Assembly: GCF_000333275.1 (NCBI RefSeq)
Contig: NZ_BACU01000289.1
Coordinates: 62,001-126,000, forward strand
DNA from: Azospirillum sp. B4
GTDB taxonomy: Bacteria > Pseudomonadota > Alphaproteobacteria > Azospirillales > Azospirillaceae
Reading direction: 5' to 3'
Length of the DNA: 64,000 nt
Shown here: positions 17,043-25,868 of the stretch, one piece after another
How the letters are laid out: each line of letters starts with the position of its first letter
How positions within the stretch are numbered: position 1 is the stretch's first letter
The notes under the pieces: model-generated
The model's input: the letters and a program-made list of their open reading frames with translations, nothing else
Told to the model about the DNA's origin: nothing
The model's database searches: none
Translations under genes and position numbers: made by a program

Positions 17043-17879
17043 ATGCTGAAGATGGGAAACCGCCGGGCGATGGCCCGGGCTGTGGGACGACTGGCCGTGG
17101 CGACCGCCATGGTGATGGCGGCGGGCCTGGGCGCGCCGCCCGCCCGGGCGCAGGGAGGGGCCCAGGAAGGGTCTCTGGTCTTCGCCGCGGCCAGCCTGAA
17201 GAACGCGCTGGACGCCGCCAACACCGCCTATGCCACCGGCGGCGGCACCAAGGCGACCGCCACCTATGCCGCCAGCTCCGCCCTCGCCAAACAGATCGAG
17301 GCGGGCGCGCCGGCCGACATCTTCATCTCGGCGGATGAGGACTGGATGGATTATCTGGCCGGCAAGGGCCTGATCCAGCCCGCCACCCGGCGCGACCTGC
17401 TGGGCAATGACCTGGTGCTGGTGGCCGCCGCCGACAGCAAAACCACCATCGAGATCAAGCAAGGCTTCGCCCTGGACCAGGCGCTGGACGTGGCGCAGAA
17501 GGGCGGCCGCCTGGCTGTGGGCGATCCGGCCGCGGTGCCCGCCGGCAAGTACGCCAAGGCCGCCCTGACCAAGCTGGGCGCCTGGGACAAGGTGCAGGAC
17601 CGCCTGGCCCCGGCGGAGAATGTGCGCGCCGCCCTGGCCCTGGTGGCGCTGGGCGAGGCGCCGCTGGGCATCGTCTACAAGACCGACGCGGTGGCGGAAC
17701 CGGGCGTGCGCATCGTCGCCACCTTCCCCGCCGACAGCCACGCCCCCATCCTGTACCCCATCGCGCTGACGAAGGAGAGCACCAGCGCCCAGGCCCAGGC
17801 CTTTCTGGATTTCCTGGCCGGCCCCAAGGCGCGCCCCCTGTTCGAGGCCCAGGGTTTCACCGTACTGTCGGCGAAGTGA
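17043..17879 (+). CDS. modA: Molybdate ABC transporter, periplasmic binding protein
   Basis: This 278-residue precursor starts at ATG 17043, immediately downstream of the Mo-box. A signal peptide occupies about the first 37 residues (hydrophobic run AVATAMVMAAGLGAPP, cleavage near ARA-QG). The mature protein begins with the ModA hallmark SLVFAAASLKNAL and shows YAASSALAKQIEAGAP and DIFISADEDWMDYL, whose Ser residues bind the oxyanion. The protein delivers molybdate (or tungstate) to ModBC. It is the first gene of modABC, with modB 20 bases downstream. An alternative Met lies three codons later. Confidence 0.95.
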   Translation: MLKMGNRRAMARAVGRLAVATAMVMAAGLGAPPARAQGGAQEGSLVFAAASLKNALDAANTAYATGGGTKATATYAASSALAKQIEAGAPADIFISADEDWMDYLAGKGLIQPATRRDLLGNDLVLVAAADSKTTIEIKQGFALDQALDVAQKGGRLAVGDPAAVPAGKYAKAALTKLGAWDKVQDRLAPAENVRAALALVALGEAPLGIVYKTDAVAEPGVRIVATFPADSHAPILYPIALTKESTSAQAQAFLDFLAGPKARPLFEAQGFTVLSAK

Positions 17880-17899
17880 TTCCCTGACACACAGGCCCC

Positions 17900-18601
17900 A
17901 TGATCGACCTTGGTTTCGGCCCGGATGAGGTGGCGGCCATCCATCTCAGCCTGAAGGTGGCCATCTGCGCCACCCTGGCGGCCCTGCCCCCCGGCATCGC
18001 CGTGGCCCTGGCGCTGGCCCGGGGCCGGTTCTGGGGGCGGGACTTGCTGAACGGCATCGTCCACCTGCCCCTGATCCTGCCGCCGGTGGTGACAGGATAC
18101 GGCCTGCTGCTGCTGATGGGCCGGCAGGGCTGGGTGGGCAAGCCGCTGTCCAGCCTGGGCATTGTCTTCGCCTTCAACTGGACCGGGGCGGCGCTGGCCG
18201 CGGGCGTCATGGGCTTCCCCCTGATGGTGCGGGCCATCCGCCTGTCGATCGAGGCGGTGGACCGCCGGCTGGAGCAGGCGGCCGGCACCCTGGGCGCCCC
18301 GCCGCTGTGGGTGTTCGCCACCGTGACCCTGCCCCTGATGCTGCCCGGGGTGCTGGCGGGCTCGGTCCTGGCCTTCGCCAAGGCCCTGGGGGAGTTCGGC
18401 GCCACCATCACCTTCGTCTCCAACATCCCGGGCCGCACCCAGACCCTGTCGGGCGCCATCTACGCCTATACCCAGTCGCCCGGCGGCGATGCCGGCGCCT
18501 TGCGCCTGGTGGCGGTGTCGGTGGCCCTGTCGCTGGCGGCCCTGCTGTTGTCCGAGGCCTTGGCCCGGGGCGTCAGCCGGCGCATCAGCGGGCTGCCGTG
18601 A
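17900..18601 (+). CDS. modB: Molybdate ABC transporter permease
   Basis: This 233-residue inner-membrane permease has about five to six hydrophobic segments. The ABC-permease coupling loop is clear near residues 130-155 (EQAAGTLGAPPLWVFATVTLP), and PLILPPVVTGYGLL near residue 60 is typical of ModB. It lets molybdate pass to the cytoplasm, powered by ModC. Its TGA overlaps the ATG of modC by one base (18599-18603), so the two are translationally coupled. There is no obvious strong ribosome-binding site, again consistent with coupling within the operon. Confidence 0.95.
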   Translation: MIDLGFGPDEVAAIHLSLKVAICATLAALPPGIAVALALARGRFWGRDLLNGIVHLPLILPPVVTGYGLLLLMGRQGWVGKPLSSLGIVFAFNWTGAALAAGVMGFPLMVRAIRLSIEAVDRRLEQAAGTLGAPPLWVFATVTLPLMLPGVLAGSVLAFAKALGEFGATITFVSNIPGRTQTLSGAIYAYTQSPGGDAGALRLVAVSVALSLAALLLSEALARGVSRRISGLP

Positions 18602-19701
18602 TGACCGCCGCCGCGTCACTGGACCTGGACGTCGCCCTGCGCCAGGGCGCCTTCACGCTGGAGGCCCAGGTCACGGCCGGCGCCGGCTTGACCGTCCTGT
18701 TCGGCCAATCGGGATCGGGCAAGAGCACCCTGATCGATCTGGTGGCGGGGCTGAAGCGGCCCAGCCGGGGACGCATCGCCGTGGGCGGCGTGCTCCTGGT
18801 GGATACGGATGCCGGCCTGTGGCTGCCGCCCCACCGCCGCCGCGTCGGCTATGTGTTCCAGGAGGCGCGGCTGCTGCCCCACCTGACGGTGCGCCAGAAC
18901 CTGCTGTATGGCCGCTGGTTCGCCCGCCGCCATCTGACGGATGACGCGCCCACCCTGGAATCGGTGGCGGATCTTCTGGGCATCGCCCCCTTGCTGGCCC
19001 GACGGCCGGCGGGACTGTCCGGGGGCGAGAAGGCGCGCGTCGCACTGGGCCGTGCCCTGCTGGCCGCCCCGCGCATCCTGCTGATGGATGAGCCGCTGGC
19101 GGCCCTGGACGAAGGGCGCAAGGCCGAGATCCTGCCCTATCTGGAACGGCTGCGCGACACGGTCGGCCTGCCCATCCTATACGTCACCCACGCGGTGGCG
19201 GAGGTGGCGCGCCTGGCCACCACGGTGGTGATGATGGACCAGGGCCGCGTGCGCGCCGTGGGCGCCCCTTCCACCCTCTGGTCCCGCCCCGACCTGATGG
19301 ACCTGACGGGCGGGACGGAAGCCGGGTCGCTGCTGGACGCGGTGGTGGGGGGACGGACCGGCGACGGGCTGATCCGGCTGGACACGCCGGCCGGCCCCAT
19401 CCTGGTGCCGCACCTGCCCGCCCACCTGACGGCCGGGGCGCGCACCCGCCTGCGCATCCCCGCCCGTGACGTCCTGCTGTCCGACCGGCCGCCGCAAGGG
19501 CTGTCGGCCCTGAACGTGCTGCCCGGCGTGGTGACCGACGTGCGGGAGGATGCGGACGGCAGCAGCGTGGTGCGGCTGGACTGCGTGGGCGCCCCCGTGC
19601 TGGCCCGGGTCACCCGCACCAGCGCCGCCACCCTGGCCATCGCCCCCGGCCAGCCGCTGTGGGCCATCGTCAAGGCGGTTGCCCTGGACCAGGGCGGCTA
19701 A
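18601..19701 (+). CDS. modC: Molybdate ABC transporter ATPase
   Basis: I place the start at ATG 18601, overlapping the modB stop; the frame is open further upstream but that part lies inside modB. The 366-residue ATPase has Walker A GQSGSGKST near residue 38, a Q-loop in GYVFQEARLLPHL near residue 85, the signature LSGGEKARVALGRAL near residue 140, Walker B ILLMDEPLAALD and the switch His in YVTHAVAEV. The last 80 or so residues form the TOBE/Mop-like domain found in ModC, which binds molybdate and lowers transport. It converges on the ModE-like gene with a few overlapping bases. Confidence 0.95.
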   Translation: MTAAASLDLDVALRQGAFTLEAQVTAGAGLTVLFGQSGSGKSTLIDLVAGLKRPSRGRIAVGGVLLVDTDAGLWLPPHRRRVGYVFQEARLLPHLTVRQNLLYGRWFARRHLTDDAPTLESVADLLGIAPLLARRPAGLSGGEKARVALGRALLAAPRILLMDEPLAALDEGRKAEILPYLERLRDTVGLPILYVTHAVAEVARLATTVVMMDQGRVRAVGAPSTLWSRPDLMDLTGGTEAGSLLDAVVGGRTGDGLIRLDTPAGPILVPHLPAHLTAGARTRLRIPARDVLLSDRPPQGLSALNVLPGVVTDVREDADGSSVVRLDCVGAPVLARVTRTSAATLAIAPGQPLWAIVKAVALDQGG

Positions 19702-20042
19702 CCCGGCGTCCGCAGACGGCGCGCCAGGCTGGCCCGTGTTTCGGCCGTGGCGTCGGCCGCCGCCCTCTCCATCTCCCGGTAGGCCGAAACCAGTTCCTGG
19801 CCGAATTCCGTCAGCGCCGCCCCGCCGCCGCCGCCGCCGCCCACCTGGGTGGTGACCGAAGGCAGGGCGAAGGTCTGGTTCAGCGCGTCCACCAATTGCC
19901 AGGCGCGACGGTACGACATGCCCATCGCCCGGCCGGCGGCGGAAATGGAGCGGTGTTCGGCGATGGCTTCCAACAGCCGGATCTTGCCGGGCCCAACGGC
20001 GCCCTGGTCACCGAAATCGAGGCGGAGGGTGAGACGGTTCAT
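19698..20042 (-). CDS. Short ModE-type winged-helix regulator without molybdate-binding domains
   Basis: This is a 114-residue protein from the Met ending at 20042; a Met three codons earlier is possible. It carries the LysR-like helix-turn-helix typical of ModE: GKIRLLEAIAEHRSISAAG, MGMSYRRAWQLVDALN, then a glycine stretch VGGGGGGGAALTEFG forming the wing. The C-terminal Mop di-domain that senses molybdate in E. coli ModE is absent, so it belongs to the stand-alone DNA-binding group. It is the natural candidate to bind the Mo-box at 16989-17012, though sensing would need another component. The gene is convergent with modC and overlaps its last bases. Confidence 0.88.
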   Translation of the reverse strand: MNRLTLRLDFGDQGAVGPGKIRLLEAIAEHRSISAAGRAMGMSYRRAWQLVDALNQTFALPSVTTQVGGGGGGGAALTEFGQELVSAYREMERAAADATAETRASLARRLRTPG

Positions 20043-20093
20043 GGACCGCATTGAATCGCGACCGGCCGCCGCCCGCAAGGGGCATCGCAAAAG

Positions 20094-20134
20094 TTGATTG
20101 ATAGTTTAATTCAACTATATTAGTTTAATTAAAC
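20094..20134 (+). promoter_or_regulatory. Promoter and candidate PadR operator, leaderless start
   Basis: TTGATT (20094-20099) and TATATT (20116-20121) are 16 bases apart and fit -35/-10 elements. A near-perfect 16-base palindrome TAGTTTAATTCAACTA (20102-20117) and a perfect 12-base palindrome GTTTAATTAAAC (20123-20134) share a 10-base direct repeat, TAGTTTAATT, at 20102 and 20121. The second palindrome ends one base before the PadR start codon and there is no ribosome-binding site, so the mRNA would be nearly leaderless and autorepression is likely. Confidence 0.65.
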
Positions 20135-20135
20135 C

Positions 20136-20825
20136 ATGAAAGCGGAACTCCTCATCCTGGGCGTGCTGCACGGCGGCGACCTGCACCCCTATGAAATCAA
20201 GCGGCGGCTGACGGCGGCCCATGTCGACCACTACATCGACGTGGACGTGGGCACACTCTATTACGCCGTGCGCAGCCTGGCACGGGACGGGCTGATCGAG
20301 GCCAAGGGGGTGGAGACGGTGGCCAGGGGCGGTGAGCGCACCACCTATGGCCTGACGCCCGCCGGCAAGGCCCGCTTCCACGCCCTGATGGCGGAACGGC
20401 TGGCGGACCTCTCCCCCCGCTATCACCCGCTCTATCCCGCGCTCATGTTCCTGCACCACGCCGATCCGGCGGTGGTGGCCGATGCCCTGCGCCACCGCTT
20501 GGCGGAGCAGTTGGCCTATCACGCCCCCCTGAAGGCCCTGGCCGACCATCTGGCGCCCATCCATTCCACCGGCATGCGCGCCATCCTGGAAAATGGCCTG
20601 GCGCACATGGAGACGGAGAACGCCTGGCTGGCCCGACTGGTGGAAACCATCGAGGCCGGGGACATCCGCCCGCCCGATTACGAACGGGCGCGCCTGATGG
20701 GCCTGTTCCCCGGCGGCACGCTGCCCCCGGAATATCAGCAACTACCGCCGCCAGCGAAAGCCCCCCGGTCCAAGCCGCGACTGGCCAAGAAACCGAAACC
20801 CGACGCCAAACACCCGCTGTCCTGA
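20136..20825 (+). CDS. PadR-family transcriptional regulator
   Basis: This 229-residue protein begins with the PadR winged helix: ELLILGVLHGGDLHPYEIKRRL, split around residue 18, followed by DVDVGTLYYAVRSLARDGLI and the wing GGERTTYGLTPAG. The second half is a helical dimerisation/ligand domain, ending in a Pro/Lys-rich tail. PadR proteins repress genes for phenolic-acid metabolism or multidrug export and release DNA on ligand binding. It is followed nine bases later by an MFS exporter gene on the same strand, so regulator and pump likely form one autoregulated operon under the palindromic operator just upstream. Confidence 0.92.
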   Translation: MKAELLILGVLHGGDLHPYEIKRRLTAAHVDHYIDVDVGTLYYAVRSLARDGLIEAKGVETVARGGERTTYGLTPAGKARFHALMAERLADLSPRYHPLYPALMFLHHADPAVVADALRHRLAEQLAYHAPLKALADHLAPIHSTGMRAILENGLAHMETENAWLARLVETIEAGDIRPPDYERARLMGLFPGGTLPPEYQQLPPPAKAPRSKPRLAKKPKPDAKHPLS

Positions 20826-20834
20826 GGCACCCGC

Positions 20835-22217
20835 ATGTCGACCAAGGCCCCGCGCGCCAAGCGCCCGCCCAATCCCCTGATGCGCAACCGCAACTTCCTG
20901 TGGCTGATCAGCGGCGGCGTCATCTCCATGCTGGGTGACCAGTTCAGCATGCTGGCCATGCCCTGGCTGGTGCTGGCCGTCACCAACGACACGCTGGCCA
21001 TGGGCCTGGTGCTGGGCCTGATCAGCCTGCCCCGCGCCGTGTTCCTGCTGGTGGGCGGCGCGCTGGTGGACCGGTACCCGGCCCGCAGCGTGCTGTTGCT
21101 GACAAAATACGTGAACGCCGTGCTGCTGGGTGGGCTGGCGGCCGGCGTGCTGACCGGCACCCTGACCGTGCCGGTGCTGTGCGTCGTGGCCTTCGGCATC
21201 GGCCTGGCCAGCGCCTTCAGCATCCCGGCCGGCACCACCATCCTGCCCCGCGTGGTGCCGGGCGACCAGCTGCAGGCCGCCAACGGCATGATGATGGGCA
21301 TGCGTCAGGCCACGCTGCTGCTGGGGCCACTGATGGCCGGCGGCCTGATCGCCCTGGTCGGCGGCAGCGGCAAGGCGGTGACCGCCGACGGTGTGGCCGT
21401 TCCCAGCGACCTTACGGGCCTGGGCGCCGCCTTCCTCGTGGACTGCCTCAGCTTCGTCATCTCCGCCCTGACCCTGTACCAGGTGAGGATGCTGAGCGTG
21501 CCGGCCGCCACCGGCGCGGGCAAGCGGGAGGAAAGCCTGGGCGCCGTCTTCCGGTCCATCGGCGATGGCATCCGCCACTTCTGGCATGACCCGGAGCTAC
21601 GGGCGCTGTGCCTCTACTTCTCCGCCACCACCTTCTTCATCGGCGGGCCCCTGCAGGCGGTGCTGCCTGTCTTCGCCCGCGACCGCCTGGCCGACGGCGC
21701 CGACGGCTTCGGCATACTGATGGGCCTGCATGGCGTCGGCACCATGGTGGGCATGGTGGTGTCGGGCGCCCGCCCCAAGCTGCGCCTGCGCACCCTGGGC
21801 GCCACCATCCTGCTGATCGACAGCCTGCTGGCGCTGGTGTTCATGCCCATGGGCCTGGCCACCCACACCTGGCAGGCGGCCCTGCTGATGGCCATGGCCG
21901 GCTGCCTGGCGGGTTTCATCCAGATCGGCGTCTTCACCTGGATTCAGCGGCGCATCCCGCCGGCCATGCTGGGCCGGGGCATGAGCCTGTTCATGTTCAT
22001 CGTCATGAGCCTGGCGCCCCTGTCCTCCGCGCTGTGCGGTTGGCTGATGCGCTACCTACCGCCGCAGGTGATGTTCCTGGGCAGCGGGCTGGCGCTGTGG
22101 GGCATCGTCGCCGTGGGCCTGACATCGACGTCGCTGCGCGCCATCGCCATGCCAACGCGCACCGCGCCGGCGGCCGTGCCGGCGGAAACACCGGTGGAGA
22201 ACCCGTCGGCGGTCTAG
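20835..22217 (+). CDS. MFS efflux transporter
   Basis: This 460-residue protein has 12 predicted membrane segments and the major-facilitator architecture of the DHA3-like (MFS_3/EntS-type) group. It shows NFLWLISGGVISMLGDQFSM at the first helix, the motif-A-like GGALVDRYPARSVLL between helices 2 and 3, and VPGDQLQAANGMM near helix 5. It starts nine bases after the PadR gene. Most relatives export drugs, siderophores or macrolides with proton coupling. The pairing with PadR favours an inducible efflux pump for an aromatic or antibiotic-like compound. The C-terminal tail of about 25 residues is Ala/Pro-rich. Confidence 0.88.
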   Translation: MSTKAPRAKRPPNPLMRNRNFLWLISGGVISMLGDQFSMLAMPWLVLAVTNDTLAMGLVLGLISLPRAVFLLVGGALVDRYPARSVLLLTKYVNAVLLGGLAAGVLTGTLTVPVLCVVAFGIGLASAFSIPAGTTILPRVVPGDQLQAANGMMMGMRQATLLLGPLMAGGLIALVGGSGKAVTADGVAVPSDLTGLGAAFLVDCLSFVISALTLYQVRMLSVPAATGAGKREESLGAVFRSIGDGIRHFWHDPELRALCLYFSATTFFIGGPLQAVLPVFARDRLADGADGFGILMGLHGVGTMVGMVVSGARPKLRLRTLGATILLIDSLLALVFMPMGLATHTWQAALLMAMAGCLAGFIQIGVFTWIQRRIPPAMLGRGMSLFMFIVMSLAPLSSALCGWLMRYLPPQVMFLGSGLALWGIVAVGLTSTSLRAIAMPTRTAPAAVPAETPVENPSAV

Positions 22218-22423
22218 AACCAGGCGGGAGGGGGCGTAGCGGGAGGGGCCGTCAGCCTATCCCGAACGACCCTCTCCGTTTGGACGAATCCCCGGTGCCG
22301 GGGGCAGGTGCTAGGGTTGACGGGTCGCGCGATGCGGGCCCCTGGAGACGGTGGGGCCATGGGCCGCGCGATGGACCATCCGCCGCCAAGTCCCTGACCG
22401 CCCTGCCTCCAAGGAACGGCCCG

Positions 22424-22792
22424 ATGACGCCACCGGATACCCCCTTCCCCCCCGTCGAGGTGGGACCCAACGGTGTTCCCGTCGATGGCGAACTACCCAC
22501 CGGCCGGGAGCCAATACCCCTGTTAAGCCAGGATCCGGATGGCGCGGCCGCCCGCCTGCGCCATTTGTTCCGCAGCGGGACCGCGGGCCACGACGCCGAC
22601 TGTCGTGTCCTGGCCGGCCTGCTGCTGAACGCCACCACCGACCTGTCCGCCGATGACGCCCTGGCGGTGGAGTGCATCCTGGGTCGCCACCCGCCGGAGA
22701 GGCGCGGATTACTGTTGCGGCGCGCGGCGGCGCTGGCCAACGCCTGCGGCAACGTGCAGCACAAGATCGCCACTCCGGCCAACCTGCATTGA
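22424..22792 (+). CDS. Hypothetical protein, 122 residues
   Basis: I do not recognise this protein. ATG 22424 lies eight bases after AAGGAA. The N-terminal 40 residues are Pro-rich (PPDTPFPPVEVGPNGVPVDG) and probably disordered. Residues about 45-120 look helical, with LRHLFRSG, CRVLAGLLLNATTDLSADD and RRGLLLRRAAALANACG. It has three cysteines and neither a signal peptide nor a membrane segment. It stands alone between the MFS exporter and a solute-binding protein. Coding is supported by G/C-rich third positions and a ribosome-binding site, but not by homology I can name. Confidence 0.55.
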   Translation: MTPPDTPFPPVEVGPNGVPVDGELPTGREPIPLLSQDPDGAAARLRHLFRSGTAGHDADCRVLAGLLLNATTDLSADDALAVECILGRHPPERRGLLLRRAAALANACGNVQHKIATPANLH

Positions 22793-22939
22793 CCAGGCCG
22801 TTTACCAGCAATCGGCGGCCGTTAAGAACTTGGTAGGCAGTCCAGGCGGAGACTGACCCTTCCCGCCGGATGCCCTGCCAACCCGCCCGAGAAGCGGCTC
22901 ACCTCCCGGCGCGCGCCTTCTTTCGCCGCCAGGAAGCCG

Positions 22940-23770
22940 ATGTCCGGTCCCTTCGCAAAATCCGCCGTCCCATTGCAGCGCCTGATCGCCATGGCGCTGG
23001 TGGCTTGGGCCTGGGCCTTCGACTGTCCGGTGCCCGCCCAGGCGGGCGAGGCGACGGTGGCCCTGACCGTGATCACCGAGGAGAACCCGCCGCTGAACTT
23101 CACCGATCCGGTCACCGGCCGCCTGACAGGCATCGTCGGCGACCTGCTGCCCCCGTTGATGGCCGCGGCGGGCATAGCCTATCAGGTGCAGGTGCTGCCC
23201 TTCCGGCGGGCATACCACACGGTGCAGGAGATACCAGGCACCTGCCTGGCCGCCGTGAACCAGACGATGGAGCGCCAGGCCCTGTTCCAATGGGTGGCCC
23301 CCATCGCCCAAGGCGGGGCCGCCCTGTTCGCCCGGCCCGACTGGCTGCACTACGACCACGCCCACCCCGAGGGCACCCACACCCTGGGCAGCCTGGAGGA
23401 CGTCAAGACCCTGGCTGCCCAGGCCCAGGCCCGGGGTGCCCCCTTCTCGGTCCTGGTGCCGGCCGGCACCATGCTGGCCACCACGCTGCGCGACCAGGGG
23501 CTGGAGGTGACGGAGGTGGCGCCGGCCAACCAGATGCCCATGCTGGCCGCCGGCCGCGCCGATCTGGCCGCCGCTGGCGCCATCAGCGGCCGCTGGCTGG
23601 CCCGTCAGGCGGGCGTGACGGTGGAACCCGTGCTGACCTTCGCCGTGGCGCCCGTCGGTATCGCCTGCAACCTGGGCACCAACCCCGCGCTGGTCACCCG
23701 TCTGCGCGCCGCGCTGGAGGGGTTGCGGGCTGATGGCACGCTGGAGCGCATCATCCGGGACTATCAGTGA
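22940..23770 (+). CDS. Orphan periplasmic solute-binding protein (SBP family 3-like)
   Basis: This 276-residue protein has a signal peptide (hydrophobic run LIAMALVAWAWAF, cleavage near AQA-GE). It continues with LTVITEENPPLNFTDPVTGR and GIVGDLLPPLMAAAGI, the usual opening of family-3 solute-binding domains, and ALFARPDWL in the middle. Such proteins bind amino acids or small organic ligands for an ABC importer or a sensor. No permease or ATPase gene is adjacent, so it either serves a distant transporter or acts as a stand-alone sensor. A second orphan of similar type is near the end of the window, at 62761. Confidence 0.78.
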   Translation: MSGPFAKSAVPLQRLIAMALVAWAWAFDCPVPAQAGEATVALTVITEENPPLNFTDPVTGRLTGIVGDLLPPLMAAAGIAYQVQVLPFRRAYHTVQEIPGTCLAAVNQTMERQALFQWVAPIAQGGAALFARPDWLHYDHAHPEGTHTLGSLEDVKTLAAQAQARGAPFSVLVPAGTMLATTLRDQGLEVTEVAPANQMPMLAAGRADLAAAGAISGRWLARQAGVTVEPVLTFAVAPVGIACNLGTNPALVTRLRAALEGLRADGTLERIIRDYQ

Positions 23771-23851
23771 AGCCTGGCGGCTTCCCCCGTTGCCCTGTCG
23801 ATTGGCCCATGTCATTGAGGCGATGTTCAGAGGTGACCAAGGGAAGCGCAC

Positions 23852-24823
23852 ATGGCCAGGATCGTGGTGACCGGGGCCACCGGGTTCGTCGGCCGGGCGC
23901 TGCTGCCCCGGCTGCTGGTGGGCGGGAATGAGGTCGTCGCGGTGGTGCGATCGGCCGGCGCCGGCCTGCCGGCCGGCGTGGACGCCGCCCCGGTGGGCGA
24001 TCTGACCGGCCCCGTGAACTGGGCCCCCGTGCTGCAAGGGGCCCACGCCCTGGTCCACCTGGCCGGCCTGGCCCACCAGCGCAACGTCAGCCCCACCGCG
24101 CTGGAAGCCCTGAACGTCACCGCCACCGTGCGCCTGGCCCAGGCGGCACAGGCAGCCGGCCTGCGCCGCCTGGTCTATGTCAGCAGCGTCAAGGCCATGG
24201 GCGACCACAGTCCGGGCCGCCCCCTGACGGAACAGGATCCGGCGCTGCCGGAGGATGCGTACGGCCAGTCCAAACGCGCGGCGGAGGAGGCGCTGGCCAC
24301 CCTGTGCCCGCCGGACGGCCCTTTGTCGCTGGCCATCCTGCGGCCACCGCTGGTGCACGGCCCCGGCGTGAAGGCCAACATGGCGGCCCTGCTGCGCCTG
24401 GCCACCCGCTGGCCCGTCCTGCCCCTGGGCGGCATTCCCAACCGGCGCAGCCTGATCAGCGTGGAAACCCTGGCCGACGCCATCACGCGGGCGGTGGAGC
24501 GCTGGGAAGTCACCGGCACCTTCCTGGTGGCCGACCAGCCGGCCCTGTCCACCAGCGCCTTGGTGGCGACCCTGGCCGCCGCCGCCGGCCGGCACCCCTG
24601 GCTGCCATCCCTGCCCCCCGCCCTGTGGCGCGCCGCCGCCGCCCTGCCCCGCCTGGCCGGCATCGTCGATCGCCTGACCGGGTCGCTGGAGGTGGATGAC
24701 GCCGCCTTCCGCGCGGCCTTCGACTGGCACCCGCCCCTGGACCAAAACGAGGCGCTGACCCGCACCGTGCAGGCCTATCTGCGCCAAACCCGCCCACACT
24801 CGGGCGGGGGCAGCGAGGCCTGA
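23852..24823 (+). CDS. NAD-dependent epimerase/dehydratase (extended SDR)
   Basis: This 323-residue enzyme has the NAD-binding motif VTGATGFVGRALLPRLL at its N-terminus. A PVGDLTG segment follows near residue 48, HLAGLAHQ near residue 70, a catalytic Ser in VYVSSVKAMG near residue 110, and the YxxxK motif as YGQSKRAAEEAL near residue 140. That is the extended short-chain dehydrogenase pattern seen in sugar-nucleotide epimerases and reductases such as the RffG/WbpV group. It may act in cell-surface sugar synthesis, but the nearest glycosyltransferases are 7 kb away. The start is supported by GGGAAG upstream. Confidence 0.88.
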   Translation: MARIVVTGATGFVGRALLPRLLVGGNEVVAVVRSAGAGLPAGVDAAPVGDLTGPVNWAPVLQGAHALVHLAGLAHQRNVSPTALEALNVTATVRLAQAAQAAGLRRLVYVSSVKAMGDHSPGRPLTEQDPALPEDAYGQSKRAAEEALATLCPPDGPLSLAILRPPLVHGPGVKANMAALLRLATRWPVLPLGGIPNRRSLISVETLADAITRAVERWEVTGTFLVADQPALSTSALVATLAAAAGRHPWLPSLPPALWRAAAALPRLAGIVDRLTGSLEVDDAAFRAAFDWHPPLDQNEALTRTVQAYLRQTRPHSGGGSEA

Positions 24824-24841
24824 GGCACTAACGCCAAGGCG

Positions 24842-25723
24842 TTAACGAAAGAGGCCGGCGACCCAATCCACGAATACCCGCACGCGGGGCGATAGCTGGC
24901 GGTTATGGGGGTAGAGGACGGACACGGGCATGGGGGGCGGCGCATATTGGGGCAGCACCTCCACCAAGGCGCCCGTCGCCAAATCGGAAGCCAGGTGGTA
25001 CCGCGGGGTCTGGATGAGGCCCAGGCCCAGGCGGGCCGCCTCGGCGAAGCTGTCGGCGCCGGTCACGCTGACCGTCCCCGGCAAGGTATGGCGCTGCACC
25101 TCCTCCCCCACCGTGAATTCGAAGGGGAAGGGCCGGCCGGTGGTGGATGAGATGAAGTTCACCGCCTGATGCCCGTCAAGGTCGTCCGGGGTGGCCGGCA
25201 CGCCATGCCGGTCCAAATAGGCGGGGCTGGCCACCGTCACCTGGGGCAGCAGCGCCACCCGGCGGGCGATCAGGCTGCTGTCGCGCGGTTCCCCTGCCCG
25301 CAGCACACAATCCACCCCCTCACGAACCAGGTCGACCAGGCGGTCGCCTTCGCTGATGTGCAACTCCAAGCCGGGGTGCCGGGCAAGGAAAGCGGGCAGC
25401 GCCGGGAACAGGAAATGCCGCGCCAGCTTGCCATGGACGTCCACCCGCAGCAGGCCCTTGGGATCCGTGGCGCGGAAGGCGCCCTCCGCCTCCTCCACAT
25501 CCGCCAGCAGGCGCAGGCAGCGCTGGTAATAGGCCTCGCCATCCAGGGTCGGACTGACGTGCCGGGTGGTGCGGTTCAGCAGCCGCGTCCCCAGCCGCCC
25601 CTCCAACTGCTGCAGCGTGTGGGTCACGGTGGCGCGTGGCATGCCCAGATCCTCCGCCGCCGCGGTGAAACTGCGCCGTTCCACGATACGGGTGAAGACG
25701 CGCATGGCGTCGAAGCGGTCCAT
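24842..25723 (-). CDS. LysR-family transcriptional regulator
   Basis: I set the start at the Met ending at 25723 (MDRFDAMRVFTRIVERRSF), giving 293 residues; upstream in-frame residues look non-coding. The winged helix reads SFTAAAEDLGMPRATVTHTL and LEGRLGTRLLNRTTRHV. The rest is the effector domain, containing HISEGDRLVDLVREGVDCVLR. It belongs to the large CrgA/DmlR-like group. It is divergent from two SDR genes across about 145 bases, the typical arrangement in which a LysR protein controls the neighbouring enzymes. An AT-rich region with TATAAT at 25752-25757 lies between them. Confidence 0.92.
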   Translation of the reverse strand: MDRFDAMRVFTRIVERRSFTAAAEDLGMPRATVTHTLQQLEGRLGTRLLNRTTRHVSPTLDGEAYYQRCLRLLADVEEAEGAFRATDPKGLLRVDVHGKLARHFLFPALPAFLARHPGLELHISEGDRLVDLVREGVDCVLRAGEPRDSSLIARRVALLPQVTVASPAYLDRHGVPATPDDLDGHQAVNFISSTTGRPFPFEFTVGEEVQRHTLPGTVSVTGADSFAEAARLGLGLIQTPRYHLASDLATGALVEVLPQYAPPPMPVSVLYPHNRQLSPRVRVFVDWVAGLFR

Positions 25724-25868
25724 GAGGCACAGCCATTGTTGATATATTTTGTATAATGCTGGCAAATCTAGACGATTTATCCAGGAACAACCAGGGCGCA
25801 CCTTTCCTTTATCGAATGCGGCGGCCTCCACGACACGGGAGGGTAGGCCCGATGGAAAGGATCAAGCC

